A stretch of DNA of 64,000 nt from Actinokineospora xionganensis (GCF_014323725.1 NZ_JABVED010000010.1:62001-126000), one strand, 5' to 3'. Shown: positions 8,398 to 17,138, counted from the stretch's first letter. The notes: generated by a model from the sequence alone, not told the origin. Numbers and translations are program-made.

Positions 8398-9267
8398 GTG
8401 AGCCGGATTGAGGGGACAGCTCGGACGCGCGCCTTGGCCGCCGAGCTGAAGGACCTGCGTGAACAGGCGGGACTGACGACCCGGGCGGCCGCCGCCCGGG
8501 TGGGCTTCTCGAGCGCCGGCCTGAACCGATCCGAGTTGGGCAAGCGGCTACCCAGCCTCGAAGAGGTGGGGGCACTGCTCGCTGTCTATTCGGTGGTGGG
8601 CAAGAAACGGGCGCGGATCCTCGAACTCACCCGCGCGGCGAACACGCCGGGCTGGTGGGAGTCCGGGGAGAAGCGCCCACTCCAACTGCAGCTGCCCGCG
8701 CTGATCACCTTCGAGTCGCAAGCCACCCGGATCGTCAATTTCGGCCCGCTGCTCATCCCCGGACTGCTGCAAGCACACAACTACATACGCGCGGTCATGG
8801 ACTATGCCCGCATTCCGGAGGCAGACGCGGAGGCGCGTATCGCGACCAGGGTGCGGCGGCAGACCGTGCTGACCAAGGGCCGCGGGCCGTCATATCTGGC
8901 GATCGTCGATGAGGCCGCTCTCCGTAGGCCAATCGGCGGTTCCCTGGTGATGGCCGACCAGATCCGCAAGCTGATCGAGATGTCCGAGTTGCCCAACGTG
9001 ACGATCAGGGCAATCCCGTTTCGCCGGGGTGGATACCTCCCAGTCGGCGGGTTCTCGCTGCTGAACTTCAGCAAAGCGACCCCGATCGTGTTTCTCGACC
9101 AGGGCTCGGCTGGCGCGTTCCTGCACAAACCCGATGACACCAGTAGATACCAGAGCTCCACCGACACGATGCTGAAGATCGCGTTGAGTGCTGACGAGTC
9201 GGTGGATTTCCTGGCTCGAATGGCCACCGATCATGACCGGGCGCGGTCGAGTTTCAGTGGATCCTAA
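8398..9267 (+). CDS. XRE-type regulator with DUF5753 domain
   Basis: A 289-residue protein with an N-terminal helix-turn-helix (residues ~10-65, LRQEAGLTT-like LREQAGLTTRAAAARVGFSS) and a DUF5753 region from ~95 (LLIPGLLQ, RVRRQTVLTKG, FLHKPDD). These regulators are abundant in filamentous actinomycetes and usually sit beside a small DUF397 protein. No DUF397 gene follows here: the next ~150 bases hold only a short open frame without the family pattern. Start is GTG with GGTGAAG upstream. Target genes are unknown; the neighbouring trpBA-exporter genes are possible. Confidence 0.88.
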   Translation: MSRIEGTARTRALAAELKDLREQAGLTTRAAAARVGFSSAGLNRSELGKRLPSLEEVGALLAVYSVVGKKRARILELTRAANTPGWWESGEKRPLQLQLPALITFESQATRIVNFGPLLIPGLLQAHNYIRAVMDYARIPEADAEARIATRVRRQTVLTKGRGPSYLAIVDEAALRRPIGGSLVMADQIRKLIEMSELPNVTIRAIPFRRGGYLPVGGFSLLNFSKATPIVFLDQGSAGAFLHKPDDTSRYQSSTDTMLKIALSADESVDFLARMATDHDRARSSFSGS

Positions 9268-9362
9268 GGGGACTGCGTTGAACGCGGGCACCTCTCCCTC
9301 AGCGAAGCCTCCTGGCACTGCGCGCTGAGGTCTTTGTCAGGTCTGGTCGGGCACTCTCGTCA

Positions 9363-9408
9363 GTGAGGCCGTGGCCGTGAAAGTTCCCGCACACGGTCAC
9401 GGCCTCAC
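9363..9408. terminator. Long stem-loop after the XRE gene
   Basis: Bases 9363-9379 pair with 9392-9408 (17 pairs, one G-T wobble) around a 12-base loop. It lies ~100 bases after the regulator gene and just before the lipoprotein gene. There is no T run, as is usual for high-GC terminators. Confidence 0.6.
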
Positions 9409-9425
9409 CCGCTAACCTGCCGCCC

Positions 9426-10283
9426 ATGAAGCGCTCCGTGGGTGTCCTTGCCATCGCCTGTCTCGCTCTCACCGCCTGTGGTGAGAAACCCGCTTCTCCC
9501 AACGCTTCCCCGAGTTCCGCCGACGCGCCCAAGCCGTCTGGTCTGCTTGGCGCGCTCGCGGCTGTCCGGGCGAACGACAGCACCCGTGAGCGGTTCGAGT
9601 ACGCCGACCTCACCAAGATCAAGCTCCTCAAGGACACCAAGAACTTCGGCATGGTCGGCAGTTCGCAGATCACCGAGTCCCCCAAGAAGCTGAAGGACGT
9701 CCTGTCGCTCGACCTCGCCGCGTTCGAGGAAGCCGTCACCGCGGGCAAGGCGCCGGCCGCCGCCGGGCGTTTACGGGGCGCTTTCGATAGTGCCGCGGTC
9801 AACTCCGCCATCGCGAACAAGGCCGCCAAGCCCGCGGCCTTCTCCGCTGTGCGGGTGGCCGGTTCCGAATTGCTCTACTCGTCGTCCGCGCCTCAGCTCG
9901 ACTGGTTCGCCGAGGGGGCGGGCAGTCTGGCCGAGGACAAGGCCATGGCCGCGCACGCGGGCTGCCTGGGCGACGTCGCGGCGGCGGCCATCGGGCCGAT
10001 CGCCTCCGCCGGGGTGCGGATCGACGGCAAGGACCACACCACCGACATCATCTGTCTCAAGGCGCACTCGCCCGAGGACGCAGCCGAGATGAAGATCCAG
10101 ATCGAGGCCACGCTCAAAGGCGCGAAGACCTCCTCCGGCACCCCTTGGTCGCGAGTCGTCCCGAAGCCGAGTGTGGACGTCGTCGGTGACACGGTTCGGA
10201 TCGTGTCCACCACCGCCCCCGCGGGCACCGTCATCGCGGCCTTCGCGAAGGGTGACATCGAGCGGCTCCCGCTGTTCGAGTGA
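9426..10283 (+). CDS. Secreted lipoprotein of unknown function
   Basis: A 285-residue protein with a lipoprotein signal: MKRS, a hydrophobic core and the lipobox LTAC, with Cys18 as the predicted lipidation site. A short Ser/Pro/Ala-rich linker (~20-37) follows, then a mixed alpha/beta domain of ~240 residues with a Cys pair (AGCLG and IICLK) that could form a disulfide outside the membrane. I recognise no enzymatic motif. The gene stands alone between a stem-loop and the bkd promoter region. Export and anchoring are well supported; function is unknown. Confidence 0.8.
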   Translation: MKRSVGVLAIACLALTACGEKPASPNASPSSADAPKPSGLLGALAAVRANDSTRERFEYADLTKIKLLKDTKNFGMVGSSQITESPKKLKDVLSLDLAAFEEAVTAGKAPAAAGRLRGAFDSAAVNSAIANKAAKPAAFSAVRVAGSELLYSSSAPQLDWFAEGAGSLAEDKAMAAHAGCLGDVAAAAIGPIASAGVRIDGKDHTTDIICLKAHSPEDAAEMKIQIEATLKGAKTSSGTPWSRVVPKPSVDVVGDTVRIVSTTAPAGTVIAAFAKGDIERLPLFE

Positions 10284-10592
10284 CGCAGGTCACTATGAGT
10301 GCGCCCGGCGTGCGCGGAGTGTCCACACGAGCCCGCTGAACTGCTCCGACCGCGCTCCGCTTTGATCCCCTAACGTCGGGAATCCAAGTGTTTTCCCAGC
10401 TCAGCGGCCCGTGATCGACTTCGGTGCGGCACCTGCCCTTCACCAATCCGGGTAGCTTCGTGTCAGGATGTGGGAGAGAACCGTCAGCGCCGACGGTGAC
10501 CACCCACCCAAACCGGGTGGCGGGGTACCGGCGGCGCGGCTGCATGCCGTCGCCACAAGCGACTGTGCGGCCCAGACACGAGGAGAACGCGC
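10284..10592. other. Gene-free region upstream of the oxoacid dehydrogenase operon
   Basis: About 309 bases without a convincing gene. It should carry the promoter of the three-gene dehydrogenase operon. A small inverted repeat, CCACCC/GGGTGG, lies near 10502-10522. I see no clear -35/-10 pair or known operator. Confidence 0.5.
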
Positions 10593-11810
10593 ATGTCGTC
10601 CCCAGAAACGTGGACGCACCCGGAGCCCCGGGAAGGTCCAGCCGCCACCGCTGCCGCACCCACAGCAGAGCAGGTGATCGCGGGATTGCGAGCGACAAGC
10701 GAAGGCGGTCCGGAGCTGGTCCAGCTCCTGACCCCGGAAGGCGAACGGGTCCCCAACCCCGAGTTCGACCGCTATGTCGCCGACGTCACCGCCGAAGACC
10801 TGCGGAATCTGTACCGCGACATGGTCCTTGTCCGCCGCGCCGACCGTGAGGCCAACGCACTGCAGCGCCAGGGGCAGCTCGGCATCTGGGTGCCGCTGCT
10901 CGGCCAGGAAGCCGCGCAGATCGGCGCGGGTCGCGCGATGCGGCCCACCGATATGGCGTTCCCCAGCTACCGCGAGCACGGCATCGCGTGGACCCGGGGC
11001 ATCCACCCCAAGGAGCTGCTGGGCATCTTCCGCGGCACCGACAACGGGAGCTGGGACTCGAACGCCACGCGCTTCCACCCGTACTGCATCGTCATCGGCA
11101 ACCAGGTGCTCAACGCCGCCGGTTACGCGATGGGACAACGGTTCGAGGGCCGTGTCGGTAACAGCGGCGACGCAGATGACACCAACGAAGCCACGATGGT
11201 CTTCTTCGGTGACGGCGCCACCTCGCAGGGCGACGTGCACGAGGGCTTCGTGTGGGCCGCGGTCTACGACGCGCCCCTCGTCTTCTTCTGCCAGAACAAC
11301 CAGTGGGCCATCTCCGAGCCCACCGAACGCCAGACCCGCCTCCCGCTCTACCAGCGGGCCCGCGGCTACGGCTTCCCCGGCATCCGCGTCGACGGCAACG
11401 ACGTCCTCGCGACGCTCGCCGTCACCCGCTGGGCGCTCGACGAGTGCCGCCACGGCAACGGCCCGGTGCTGATCGAGGCGTTCACCTACCGGATGGACGC
11501 CCACACCACCACCGACGACCCGACGCGCTACCGACTCTCCGATGAACTCGAGGCCTGGAAGCTCAAGGACCCGATCGAGCGGCTGCGGGTGAACCTGGTC
11601 CGGCACGAGAACGCCGACCAGGCCTTCTTCGACTCCGTGCAGGCCGACGCCGACGCGCTCGCGGCCGAACTGCGCGACTACTGCTTCAACATGGGCGAAC
11701 CGCCCATCGAGCAGATGTTCAACAACGTCTACGCCGAGCCGAACCCGGTGCTCGACGCGCAGCGCGACGACTTCCTCGCCTACCACGCGAGCTTCGGAGG
11801 TGAGCACTGA
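10593..11810 (+). CDS. bkdA: 2-oxoacid dehydrogenase E1 alpha subunit
   Basis: A 405-residue thiamine-diphosphate enzyme subunit. It decarboxylates a 2-oxo acid and passes the acyl group to E2. The ThDP motif begins at GDGATSQGD (from residue 206) and ends near NNQWAIS. The fold and length match the E1alpha of heterotetrameric enzymes, such as M. tuberculosis Rv2497c (BkdA), rather than the single-chain AceE pyruvate dehydrogenase. The alanine- and proline-rich first 60 residues are an actinobacterial extension. GAGGAG lies eight bases before the ATG. The stop overlaps the next start by one base (TGATG). Branched-chain 2-oxoacids are the likely substrates; pyruvate is not excluded. Confidence 0.92.
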   Translation: MSSPETWTHPEPREGPAATAAAPTAEQVIAGLRATSEGGPELVQLLTPEGERVPNPEFDRYVADVTAEDLRNLYRDMVLVRRADREANALQRQGQLGIWVPLLGQEAAQIGAGRAMRPTDMAFPSYREHGIAWTRGIHPKELLGIFRGTDNGSWDSNATRFHPYCIVIGNQVLNAAGYAMGQRFEGRVGNSGDADDTNEATMVFFGDGATSQGDVHEGFVWAAVYDAPLVFFCQNNQWAISEPTERQTRLPLYQRARGYGFPGIRVDGNDVLATLAVTRWALDECRHGNGPVLIEAFTYRMDAHTTTDDPTRYRLSDELEAWKLKDPIERLRVNLVRHENADQAFFDSVQADADALAAELRDYCFNMGEPPIEQMFNNVYAEPNPVLDAQRDDFLAYHASFGGEH

Positions 11811-12856
11811 TGGCCGCACCCGCTATCAACAAGGCTGGTCAAACCGGTGGACCCGGCTCTGCCGACAACGCGGTCCAGTCGCTCACCCTCGGCAAGGCGC
11901 TCAACCTCGGCCTGCGGGCCGCGATGGAGGCCGACCCGAAGGTCCTCATGATGGGCGAGGACGTCGGCAAGCTCGGCGGCGTCTTCCGCATCACCGACGG
12001 CCTGCAGAAGGACTTCGGCGAGCACCGCGTGCTGGACACGCCGCTCTCGGAGTCCGGCATCATCGGCACCGCGGTCGGTCTGGCCGTGCGCGGCTTCCGC
12101 CCGGTGTGCGAGATCCAGTTCGACGGGTTCATCTTCCCGGGCTTCGACCAGATCGTCTCGCAGGTCGCGAAGCTGCACGCGCGCACGCGGGGCCGGGTCA
12201 AGATGCCGCTGGTCATCCGCGTTCCGTTTGGCGGCGGCATCGGCGCGGTCGAGCACCACTCGGAGTCCCCGGAGTCGTACTTCGCGCACACCGCCGGCCT
12301 CAAGGTCGTCTCGTGCTCCAACGCCGTGGACGCCTACTGGATGATCCAGCAGGCCATCCAGTGCGACGACCCGGTGCTGTTCTTCGAGCCCAAGCGGTAC
12401 TACCACTCGGGCAACATGAAGGCCGAGGTCGACACCAACGCGACGCCGATCCCGCTGTTCCAGTCGCGGGTGCTGCGGCAGGGCACGACGGCCACGGTCG
12501 TCGCGTACGGCCCGTCGGTGAAGGTGGCCATGGACGCGGCGACCGCCGCCCAGGAAGAGGGCAAGTCGCTGGAGGTCATCGACCTGCGCACACTGTCCCC
12601 GCTCGACCTGGCGCCGGTGTACGACTCGGTGCGGCGCACCGGTCGGCTCATCGTCGTGTCGGAGTCGCCCTCGGAGGCGTCGCTGAACTCGGAGATCGCG
12701 GCGAAGGTCCAGCAGGAGTGCTTCTACTCGCTGGAGGCGCCGGTGCTGCGGGTCAACGGGTTCGACGTCCCGTACCCGCCCGCCAAGCTCGAAGAGCATT
12801 TCCTGCCCGACCTCGACCGAGTGCTCGACGCCGTCGACCGCTCCCTGGCGTGGTGA
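11810..12856 (+). CDS. bkdB: 2-oxoacid dehydrogenase E1 beta subunit
   Basis: A 348-residue partner of the upstream E1alpha. It shows the transketolase-like central domain (MMGEDVGKLGGVFRITDGL, DTPLSESGIIGTAVGLAVRG) and the C-terminal domain that contacts E2 (VIDLRTLSPLD). Together with E1alpha it forms the alpha2beta2 decarboxylase. The start overlaps the upstream stop and the stop is three bases before E2, so expression is tightly coupled. The first ~20 residues (Gly/Gln-rich) are not part of the conserved domain. Confidence 0.92.
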   Translation: MAAPAINKAGQTGGPGSADNAVQSLTLGKALNLGLRAAMEADPKVLMMGEDVGKLGGVFRITDGLQKDFGEHRVLDTPLSESGIIGTAVGLAVRGFRPVCEIQFDGFIFPGFDQIVSQVAKLHARTRGRVKMPLVIRVPFGGGIGAVEHHSESPESYFAHTAGLKVVSCSNAVDAYWMIQQAIQCDDPVLFFEPKRYYHSGNMKAEVDTNATPIPLFQSRVLRQGTTATVVAYGPSVKVAMDAATAAQEEGKSLEVIDLRTLSPLDLAPVYDSVRRTGRLIVVSESPSEASLNSEIAAKVQQECFYSLEAPVLRVNGFDVPYPPAKLEEHFLPDLDRVLDAVDRSLAW

Positions 12857-12859
12857 GAG

Positions 12860-14254
12860 ATGCCTGAATACAAGAGCTTTCCGCTGCCCGACACCGCGGA
12901 AGGGCTGACCGAGGCCGAGATCCTGTCCTGGCACGTCCAGCCGGGCGACACGGTCACCGTCAACCAGATCATCTGCGAGATCGAGACCGCGAAGGCGGCC
13001 GTCGAGCTGCCCTGCCCGTGGGCGGGTGTGGTCACCGAACTGCACGTCCAACCGGGTCAGACCGTGGACGTCGGCACACCGATCCTGACCATCGACGTCG
13101 ACCCGGGCGGCGCCGCGAAACCGGCCGCCGCCAACACCAACGGGTCCGCGCCCGCCGAGGCCGAGGAGGAGATGAAGCCGCTGGTCGGCTACGGCTCCAA
13201 GACGGTCACCGCCAAGCGCCGCTCGCGCAACGGCCCGGCCGTCCCGGCCACGGCCGACGCGGCGGCGGCGCAGAGCACCGTCGGCGCGGCGTTCGAGCGG
13301 CACCAGGGGCCGGTTCCCGAAGAGGCGCCCCCGATCGACCCGACGCCGATCGTGCCGGACAGCCCGGCCGGGCTGATCGACCTGCCCGGCGGGTACGTCC
13401 CGCTGGCCAAGCCGCCGGTCCGCAAGCTCGCCAAGGACCTCGGCGTCGACCTGCGGTCGCTCACCGGCACCGGCGACAGCGGCGTGATCACCCGCGCCGA
13501 CGTCGAGCGGGCCGCGTCCAGCCCCGCGGAGGAGGGCCAGGTCAAGGCCCCGGTCCGGGGTGAGCGGCGGGTGCCGATCAAGGGCGTCCGCAAGGTCACC
13601 GCCCAGGCCATGGTCGCCAGCGCCTTCACCGCACCGCACGTCACGGAGTTCCTGACCGTCGACGTCACCCCGATGATGGAACTGCGCGCGAAGCTGAAGA
13701 ACCACCCGGAATTCCGCAACGTCAAGCTGACGCCCCTGGCGTTCTGCGCGAAGGCGATCGCCATGGCGATCAAGCGGACCCCGGAGGTCAACTCGTCCTG
13801 GGACGAGGCCGCACAGGAGATCGTCTACAAGGACTACGTCCACCTGGGCATCGCGGCGGCAACCCCCCGCGGCCTGATCGTGCCGAAGATCCGCGACGCC
13901 GACACGTTGTCGCTGCGGGAATTGGCGGAGGCACTGGAACTGCTGACCACCACGGCCCGCGAGGGCAAGACGCCCCCGTCGGACATGGTCAACGGCACCA
14001 TCACGATCACCAACGTCGGCGTCTTCGGCGTCGACACAGGTACCCCGATCATCAACCCAGGCGAATCCGCGATCCTCGCGTTCGGCGCGATTCGGGACAC
14101 CCCTTGGGTTGTCGACGGCGACATCAAGGTCCGCAAGGTCTGCCAGCTCGCGCTGAGCTTCGACCACCGCTTGGTCGATGGCCAGCAGGGCTCGGAATTC
14201 TTGGCGGACGTCGGCGCACTATTGGCCGACCCGGCACTGGCGATCACGTACTGA
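12860..14254 (+). CDS. bkdC: 2-oxoacid dehydrogenase E2 (dihydrolipoyl acyltransferase)
   Basis: A 464-residue E2 core subunit. Lys45 in EIETAKAAVE is the lipoylation site of a single lipoyl domain. An Ala/Pro-rich linker follows, then the peripheral subunit-binding domain (VRKLAKDLGVDLRSLTGTG, ~187-225) and the acyltransferase domain with catalytic His436 in SFDHRLVDG. It moves acyl groups from E1 to CoA. No E3 (lipoamide dehydrogenase) gene is present, as is common when E3 is shared with other complexes. A strong terminator follows 38 bases after the stop. Confidence 0.93.
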   Translation: MPEYKSFPLPDTAEGLTEAEILSWHVQPGDTVTVNQIICEIETAKAAVELPCPWAGVVTELHVQPGQTVDVGTPILTIDVDPGGAAKPAAANTNGSAPAEAEEEMKPLVGYGSKTVTAKRRSRNGPAVPATADAAAAQSTVGAAFERHQGPVPEEAPPIDPTPIVPDSPAGLIDLPGGYVPLAKPPVRKLAKDLGVDLRSLTGTGDSGVITRADVERAASSPAEEGQVKAPVRGERRVPIKGVRKVTAQAMVASAFTAPHVTEFLTVDVTPMMELRAKLKNHPEFRNVKLTPLAFCAKAIAMAIKRTPEVNSSWDEAAQEIVYKDYVHLGIAAATPRGLIVPKIRDADTLSLRELAEALELLTTTAREGKTPPSDMVNGTITITNVGVFGVDTGTPIINPGESAILAFGAIRDTPWVVDGDIKVRKVCQLALSFDHRLVDGQQGSEFLADVGALLADPALAITY

Positions 14255-14292
14255 ATGTCGATCTCAGTGTTCTGAGTGTTGAACTCGTTGTT

Positions 14293-14326
14293 CTGAACGG
14301 GGGACTCGCGGGAGTCCCCCGTTCAG
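14293..14326. terminator. Bidirectional terminator between bkdC and the SCP2-like genes
   Basis: A perfect 15-bp stem (14293-14307 with 14312-14326) around a four-base loop sits between convergent genes. The stop codon of the minus-strand SCP2-like gene lies inside the right arm. Confidence 0.85.
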
Positions 14327-14958
14327 GGTTTCGGGAGGTCGAAGTACGAGATCAGCGTTGCGGCGAAGGCGATGTCGCCCTTGACCTTCACCTTGCCCGA
14401 CAAGAAAAGCATGGGCAGGTTCACCACGCCGGTCACCGCGCGGAGGAAGTCCGTGGGGGAGATGGTGACGGTGACCCGCGCGTCGTCGGTGGGCTCATCG
14501 CCGGATTCGCAGCGGCCCTTTTCGATGACGGTCTCGAACCTGTCGAAATCGCCGGGGCCCGAACCTCCGGTGAAGCGCCAGTGGATGACCGCGTACAGGC
14601 CTGCCGATCGCTCCCTGTTCAGGTGCGACGCCATTCGGCTGAAGACTTCCTCGAACACGACCTGCCGCAGCCGGGGGTGGGCCATGAGGGCGTCAAGCTG
14701 GTCGCGCGAGGCGCGGGACAGGAAGCTGATGAAGGTGTCCGTGCGCATCCCGGCGAGTTCGAGGCCGGTGCCCGCGGTGCCGAGCATGTCCAGGGTGGAG
14801 ATGAGCTGGACGAACTGCTCAGGGTCCAGCTTCCCCGGGTCGATCGCGTCGGCGAAGCTGTCGAGGTCGTGGACCGTGCGGGGCTCGATGCGGTGCCACT
14901 TCTGCTTGCGGCTTCGGCCCAGTCGTCTCCTGCCCATTCTGGCAGTGTGCCTGGTCAA
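14323..14958 (-). CDS. SCP2-like sterol-carrier domain protein, copy 1
   Basis: A 211-residue soluble protein. The C-terminal half (HWRFTGGSGPGDFDRFETVIEKG, VTVTISPTDFLRAVTG, LFLSGKVKVKGDIAFAATL) matches the SCP2 lipid-binding fold, which carries hydrophobic ligands such as acyl-CoA or sterols. The N-terminal half is helical. It is a clear paralogue of the gene just upstream. The start is either the TTG at 14958 (overlapping the upstream stop by four bases) or the ATG at 14937; neither has a good ribosome site. Position beside fatty-acid genes and a shared operator suggest a lipid role. Ligand is unknown. Confidence 0.75.
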   Translation of the reverse strand: MTRHTARMGRRRLGRSRKQKWHRIEPRTVHDLDSFADAIDPGKLDPEQFVQLISTLDMLGTAGTGLELAGMRTDTFISFLSRASRDQLDALMAHPRLRQVVFEEVFSRMASHLNRERSAGLYAVIHWRFTGGSGPGDFDRFETVIEKGRCESGDEPTDDARVTVTISPTDFLRAVTGVVNLPMLFLSGKVKVKGDIAFAATLISYFDLPKP

Positions 14959-15593
14959 GCGCGTGGCAGATCGAACAGGCCTGCCAGTCCGGCGGCGAAA
15001 GCCAGGTCGCCACGCACTTTCAGCTTTCCGGTCATGAACAGGACCGGAGCCGAGGCGTTGTTCGAGATGAGCTTGAGGAAGTCGACCGGGGACAGGGTGA
15101 TGGTGATCTTCGCCTGCTCGGTCATCTCCCGATTGACCGTGCAGGAGCCGTCCTTGATGACAGTCTCGTAGCGGTCGTAGCCGCCTTCGCCCGCGCCGCC
15201 GGTCAGGCGCCAGTGGATGACGGCGTGCTGGTCTCGGACGCGGTCCTGGCGCAGGTGGGTGCTCATCCGTCTGAACACCTCGTCGAGGATCCTGGCCCGC
15301 AGGTCCGGATCGACCATGATCGACTGGACCTGTTCGGTGGAGGCCGACGAGATCAGCTTGGCGAAGGTGTCCGCACCCATGCCGGACAGCTGGATGTCGG
15401 CGCCCTCGGAGGCGAGTCGGTGGAAGGCGCGGAGCATTGTCGAAAGGTCGGATCGTCCGACTTTCCTCGGATCGATCGCGCGCCCGATAGCATCGACGTC
15501 GATGTCCATGGCGGTCGCTTCGGCGACGGTCATCCGATCGAGCAACGCGACCAGATCCCGCGGCTTCATCGCGCCCTTGGGTGACTCAGACAT
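14955..15593 (-). CDS. SCP2-like sterol-carrier domain protein, copy 2
   Basis: A 212-residue paralogue of the neighbouring gene with the same two-part plan: a helical N-terminal half and an SCP2-like C-terminal half (HWRLTGGAGEGGYDRYETVIKDG, ITLSPVDFLKLI, LFMTGKLKVRGDLAFAAGL). Its ATG has AAGGAGGG seven bases upstream. The palindrome CCTACTcttcAGTAGG lies just beyond that, between this gene and the divergent TetR gene, so the pair is probably repressed by that regulator. Tandem duplication inside a two-gene operon is evident. Exact ligand unknown. Confidence 0.78.
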   Translation of the reverse strand: MSESPKGAMKPRDLVALLDRMTVAEATAMDIDVDAIGRAIDPRKVGRSDLSTMLRAFHRLASEGADIQLSGMGADTFAKLISSASTEQVQSIMVDPDLRARILDEVFRRMSTHLRQDRVRDQHAVIHWRLTGGAGEGGYDRYETVIKDGSCTVNREMTEQAKITITLSPVDFLKLISNNASAPVLFMTGKLKVRGDLAFAAGLAGLFDLPRA

Positions 15594-15605
15594 CAGCCCT
15601 CCTTA

Positions 15606-15621
15606 CCTACTCTTCAGTAGG
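15606..15621. promoter_or_regulatory. Palindromic operator between SCP2-like operon and tetR
   Basis: CCTACTcttcAGTAGG, six-base arms with a four-base centre. It matches the sites at 19348-19381. For the tetR side it lies upstream of a TAGATT -10 candidate (15633-15638) and overlaps the expected -35 region. For the SCP2-like side it sits directly before the ribosome-binding site. It is a likely TetR operator controlling both directions. Confidence 0.65.
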
Positions 15622-15668
15622 CTACGGACGGGTAGATTCACGTGCAAGTAGGAATCGGGAGGACCAGG

Positions 15669-16322
15669 GTGAGCGTCGACGAAGAGCGCAGATCAACGCG
15701 GGTGAAGCGACTGCCCCGCGAGGTCCGCGAGCGTCAGATTCTCGACGCCGCGGTCCGGGTGTTCTCGCAGTACGGCTACCACAACGCCTCGATGGACGAG
15801 ATCTCCGAAGTCGCGGGCGTCTCCAAGCCGATGATCTACGCCTACCTCGGCCACAAGGAAGACCTGTTCGCCGCCTGCATCCGCCGCGAGGCGACCATGC
15901 TGATGGAGGCCATCGCCGCGGGCGTGACCACCGAACAGGCCCCCGACATGCAGCTCTGGCACGGACTGCGGGCGTTCTTCCAGTTCGTCGGCGAGCAGAA
16001 GCAGAGCTGGCGGGTGCTGCACCGGCAGGCGACGTCACAGGGCGGCCCGTTCAGCGAGGAGCTGCTCGCCATGCGCAGCCGGGCGATCAACCTCGTCGAC
16101 GCGTTGCTTGTGCGATCGGCCACTACCCGCGGTGAGGCGCCCGCGAAGTCCACGGAAGCCCTCGCGGCCGCCCTCGTCGGCGCCAGCGAGTCGCTCGCCG
16201 ACTGGTGGCTGGACCACCCGGAGGTCTCGGACAAGACTGTGGCGTCCTGGCTGATGAACCTGGTCTGGATGGGCTTCGGCGACCTGGTCACCGGCACCGT
16301 GTGGACCCCGACCCCGGAGTGA
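15669..16322 (+). CDS. TetR family regulator of the lipid locus
   Basis: A 217-residue TetR protein. The DNA-binding domain covers residues ~15-60 (REVRERQILDAAVRVFSQYGYHNASMDEISEVAG and following recognition helix SKPMIYAYLGHK). The remainder is the helical ligand domain. The GTG at 15669 is preferred over one at 15642 because GGGAGG lies five bases before it. It corresponds in position to M. tuberculosis Rv0238 next to the htdX-fabG4/fadA2 genes. It most likely binds the CCTACTnnnnAGTAGG palindromes at 15606 and 19348-19381; the inducer is probably an acyl-CoA or related lipid. Binding and inducer are inferred. Confidence 0.88.
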   Translation: MSVDEERRSTRVKRLPREVRERQILDAAVRVFSQYGYHNASMDEISEVAGVSKPMIYAYLGHKEDLFAACIRREATMLMEAIAAGVTTEQAPDMQLWHGLRAFFQFVGEQKQSWRVLHRQATSQGGPFSEELLAMRSRAINLVDALLVRSATTRGEAPAKSTEALAAALVGASESLADWWLDHPEVSDKTVASWLMNLVWMGFGDLVTGTVWTPTPE

Positions 16323-16327
16323 CGAAC

Positions 16328-16984
16328 ATGCTCGCGATCATCCTGTGCGAGTGCCCGGAGACGGTGCTCGACGACGGCGTCGACACGGTCCGGCTGGGCA
16401 GCAGGCCCGAGCGCGCCGACCTCGAAGCCGCGTTCGCCCGGGCCGCGGACCGGCCGATCGGCGTGCTGGTCGAGGACGAGGAGTCCTTCGACCACTTCGT
16501 CGGCCTGCTCGACGGCGAGATGGCGTCGACCCCGATCACGCTGCTGGAGTGCCCGGAGACGTCCTTCCACCTGGAGGACACCGACCCCTTCATCCAGTGG
16601 GACGAGCCCGGCCCGCAGCGACCGGTCCCCGCGGTGCGCAGCGACGACGGCACCGCGTCGTGCTTCCAGCTGACCCTCTACCCGCACTCCGACGACCCGG
16701 TGGACCTGCGGGTCCAGGTCGACGGTGTCGAGTTGTTCTCGGGTCCCGCGTACTCCGTGACCGCCTTCCCGAAGCTCGCGGGCACGGCGGTCTGGGTGTC
16801 GACCCCGAGGACGGACCTGATCTCCAGGGTCCTGCGTCGTCCGCCGAGGTTCACCCAGGTCGCGATCGGCGGCGACGTGTGGGTCACCAGCAACCACGAG
16901 CTGACCCCGTTCGAGGGCGCGGGCGGTCCGCGCAAGGGACACCGGCTGCGGCACGACCCGGCCGGGATCACCCTCCAGAACTGA
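16328..16984 (+). CDS. Conserved-looking protein of unknown function
   Basis: A 218-residue acidic protein without signal peptide or membrane helices. It starts with an alternating alpha/beta region (MLAIILCECPETVLDD, RPIGVLVEDEESFDHFVGLLDG, TPITLLECPE), followed by a beta-rich half with many Asp, Pro and Val residues. The phrase ECPET occurs twice (near residues 8 and 77), hinting at an internal duplication. The ATG has GGAG eight bases upstream, inside the end of tetR; a GTG at 16319 overlapping the tetR stop is the alternative. It is probably co-transcribed with tetR. I do not recognise the family. Confidence 0.7.
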   Translation: MLAIILCECPETVLDDGVDTVRLGSRPERADLEAAFARAADRPIGVLVEDEESFDHFVGLLDGEMASTPITLLECPETSFHLEDTDPFIQWDEPGPQRPVPAVRSDDGTASCFQLTLYPHSDDPVDLRVQVDGVELFSGPAYSVTAFPKLAGTAVWVSTPRTDLISRVLRRPPRFTQVAIGGDVWVTSNHELTPFEGAGGPRKGHRLRHDPAGITLQN

Positions 16985-17022
16985 GGAACGGCCCACCGCT
17001 CGCAAGCGGTGGGCCGTTCCTC
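16983..17022. terminator. Bidirectional terminator
   Basis: A perfect 18-bp stem, 16983-17000 with 17005-17022, loop CGCA. It begins at the stop codon of the preceding plus-strand gene and faces the minus-strand MaoC gene that ends at 17139. Confidence 0.88.
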
Positions 17023-17138
17023 ACGCAGCCGTGTCTGACAAACCGGCCGCGCTATCCAACCGTCACCCAAGGGGACCGTGACGAAGGCTGACCACGGTCA
17101 TCGCAAACCCGCACCATCAGATGGCAGGTGACCCACCG

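Noticed and set aside
11780-14167. 795-codon frame opposite bkdB-bkdC
   Set aside because: Antisense shadow of conserved dehydrogenase subunits; no recognisable motif.
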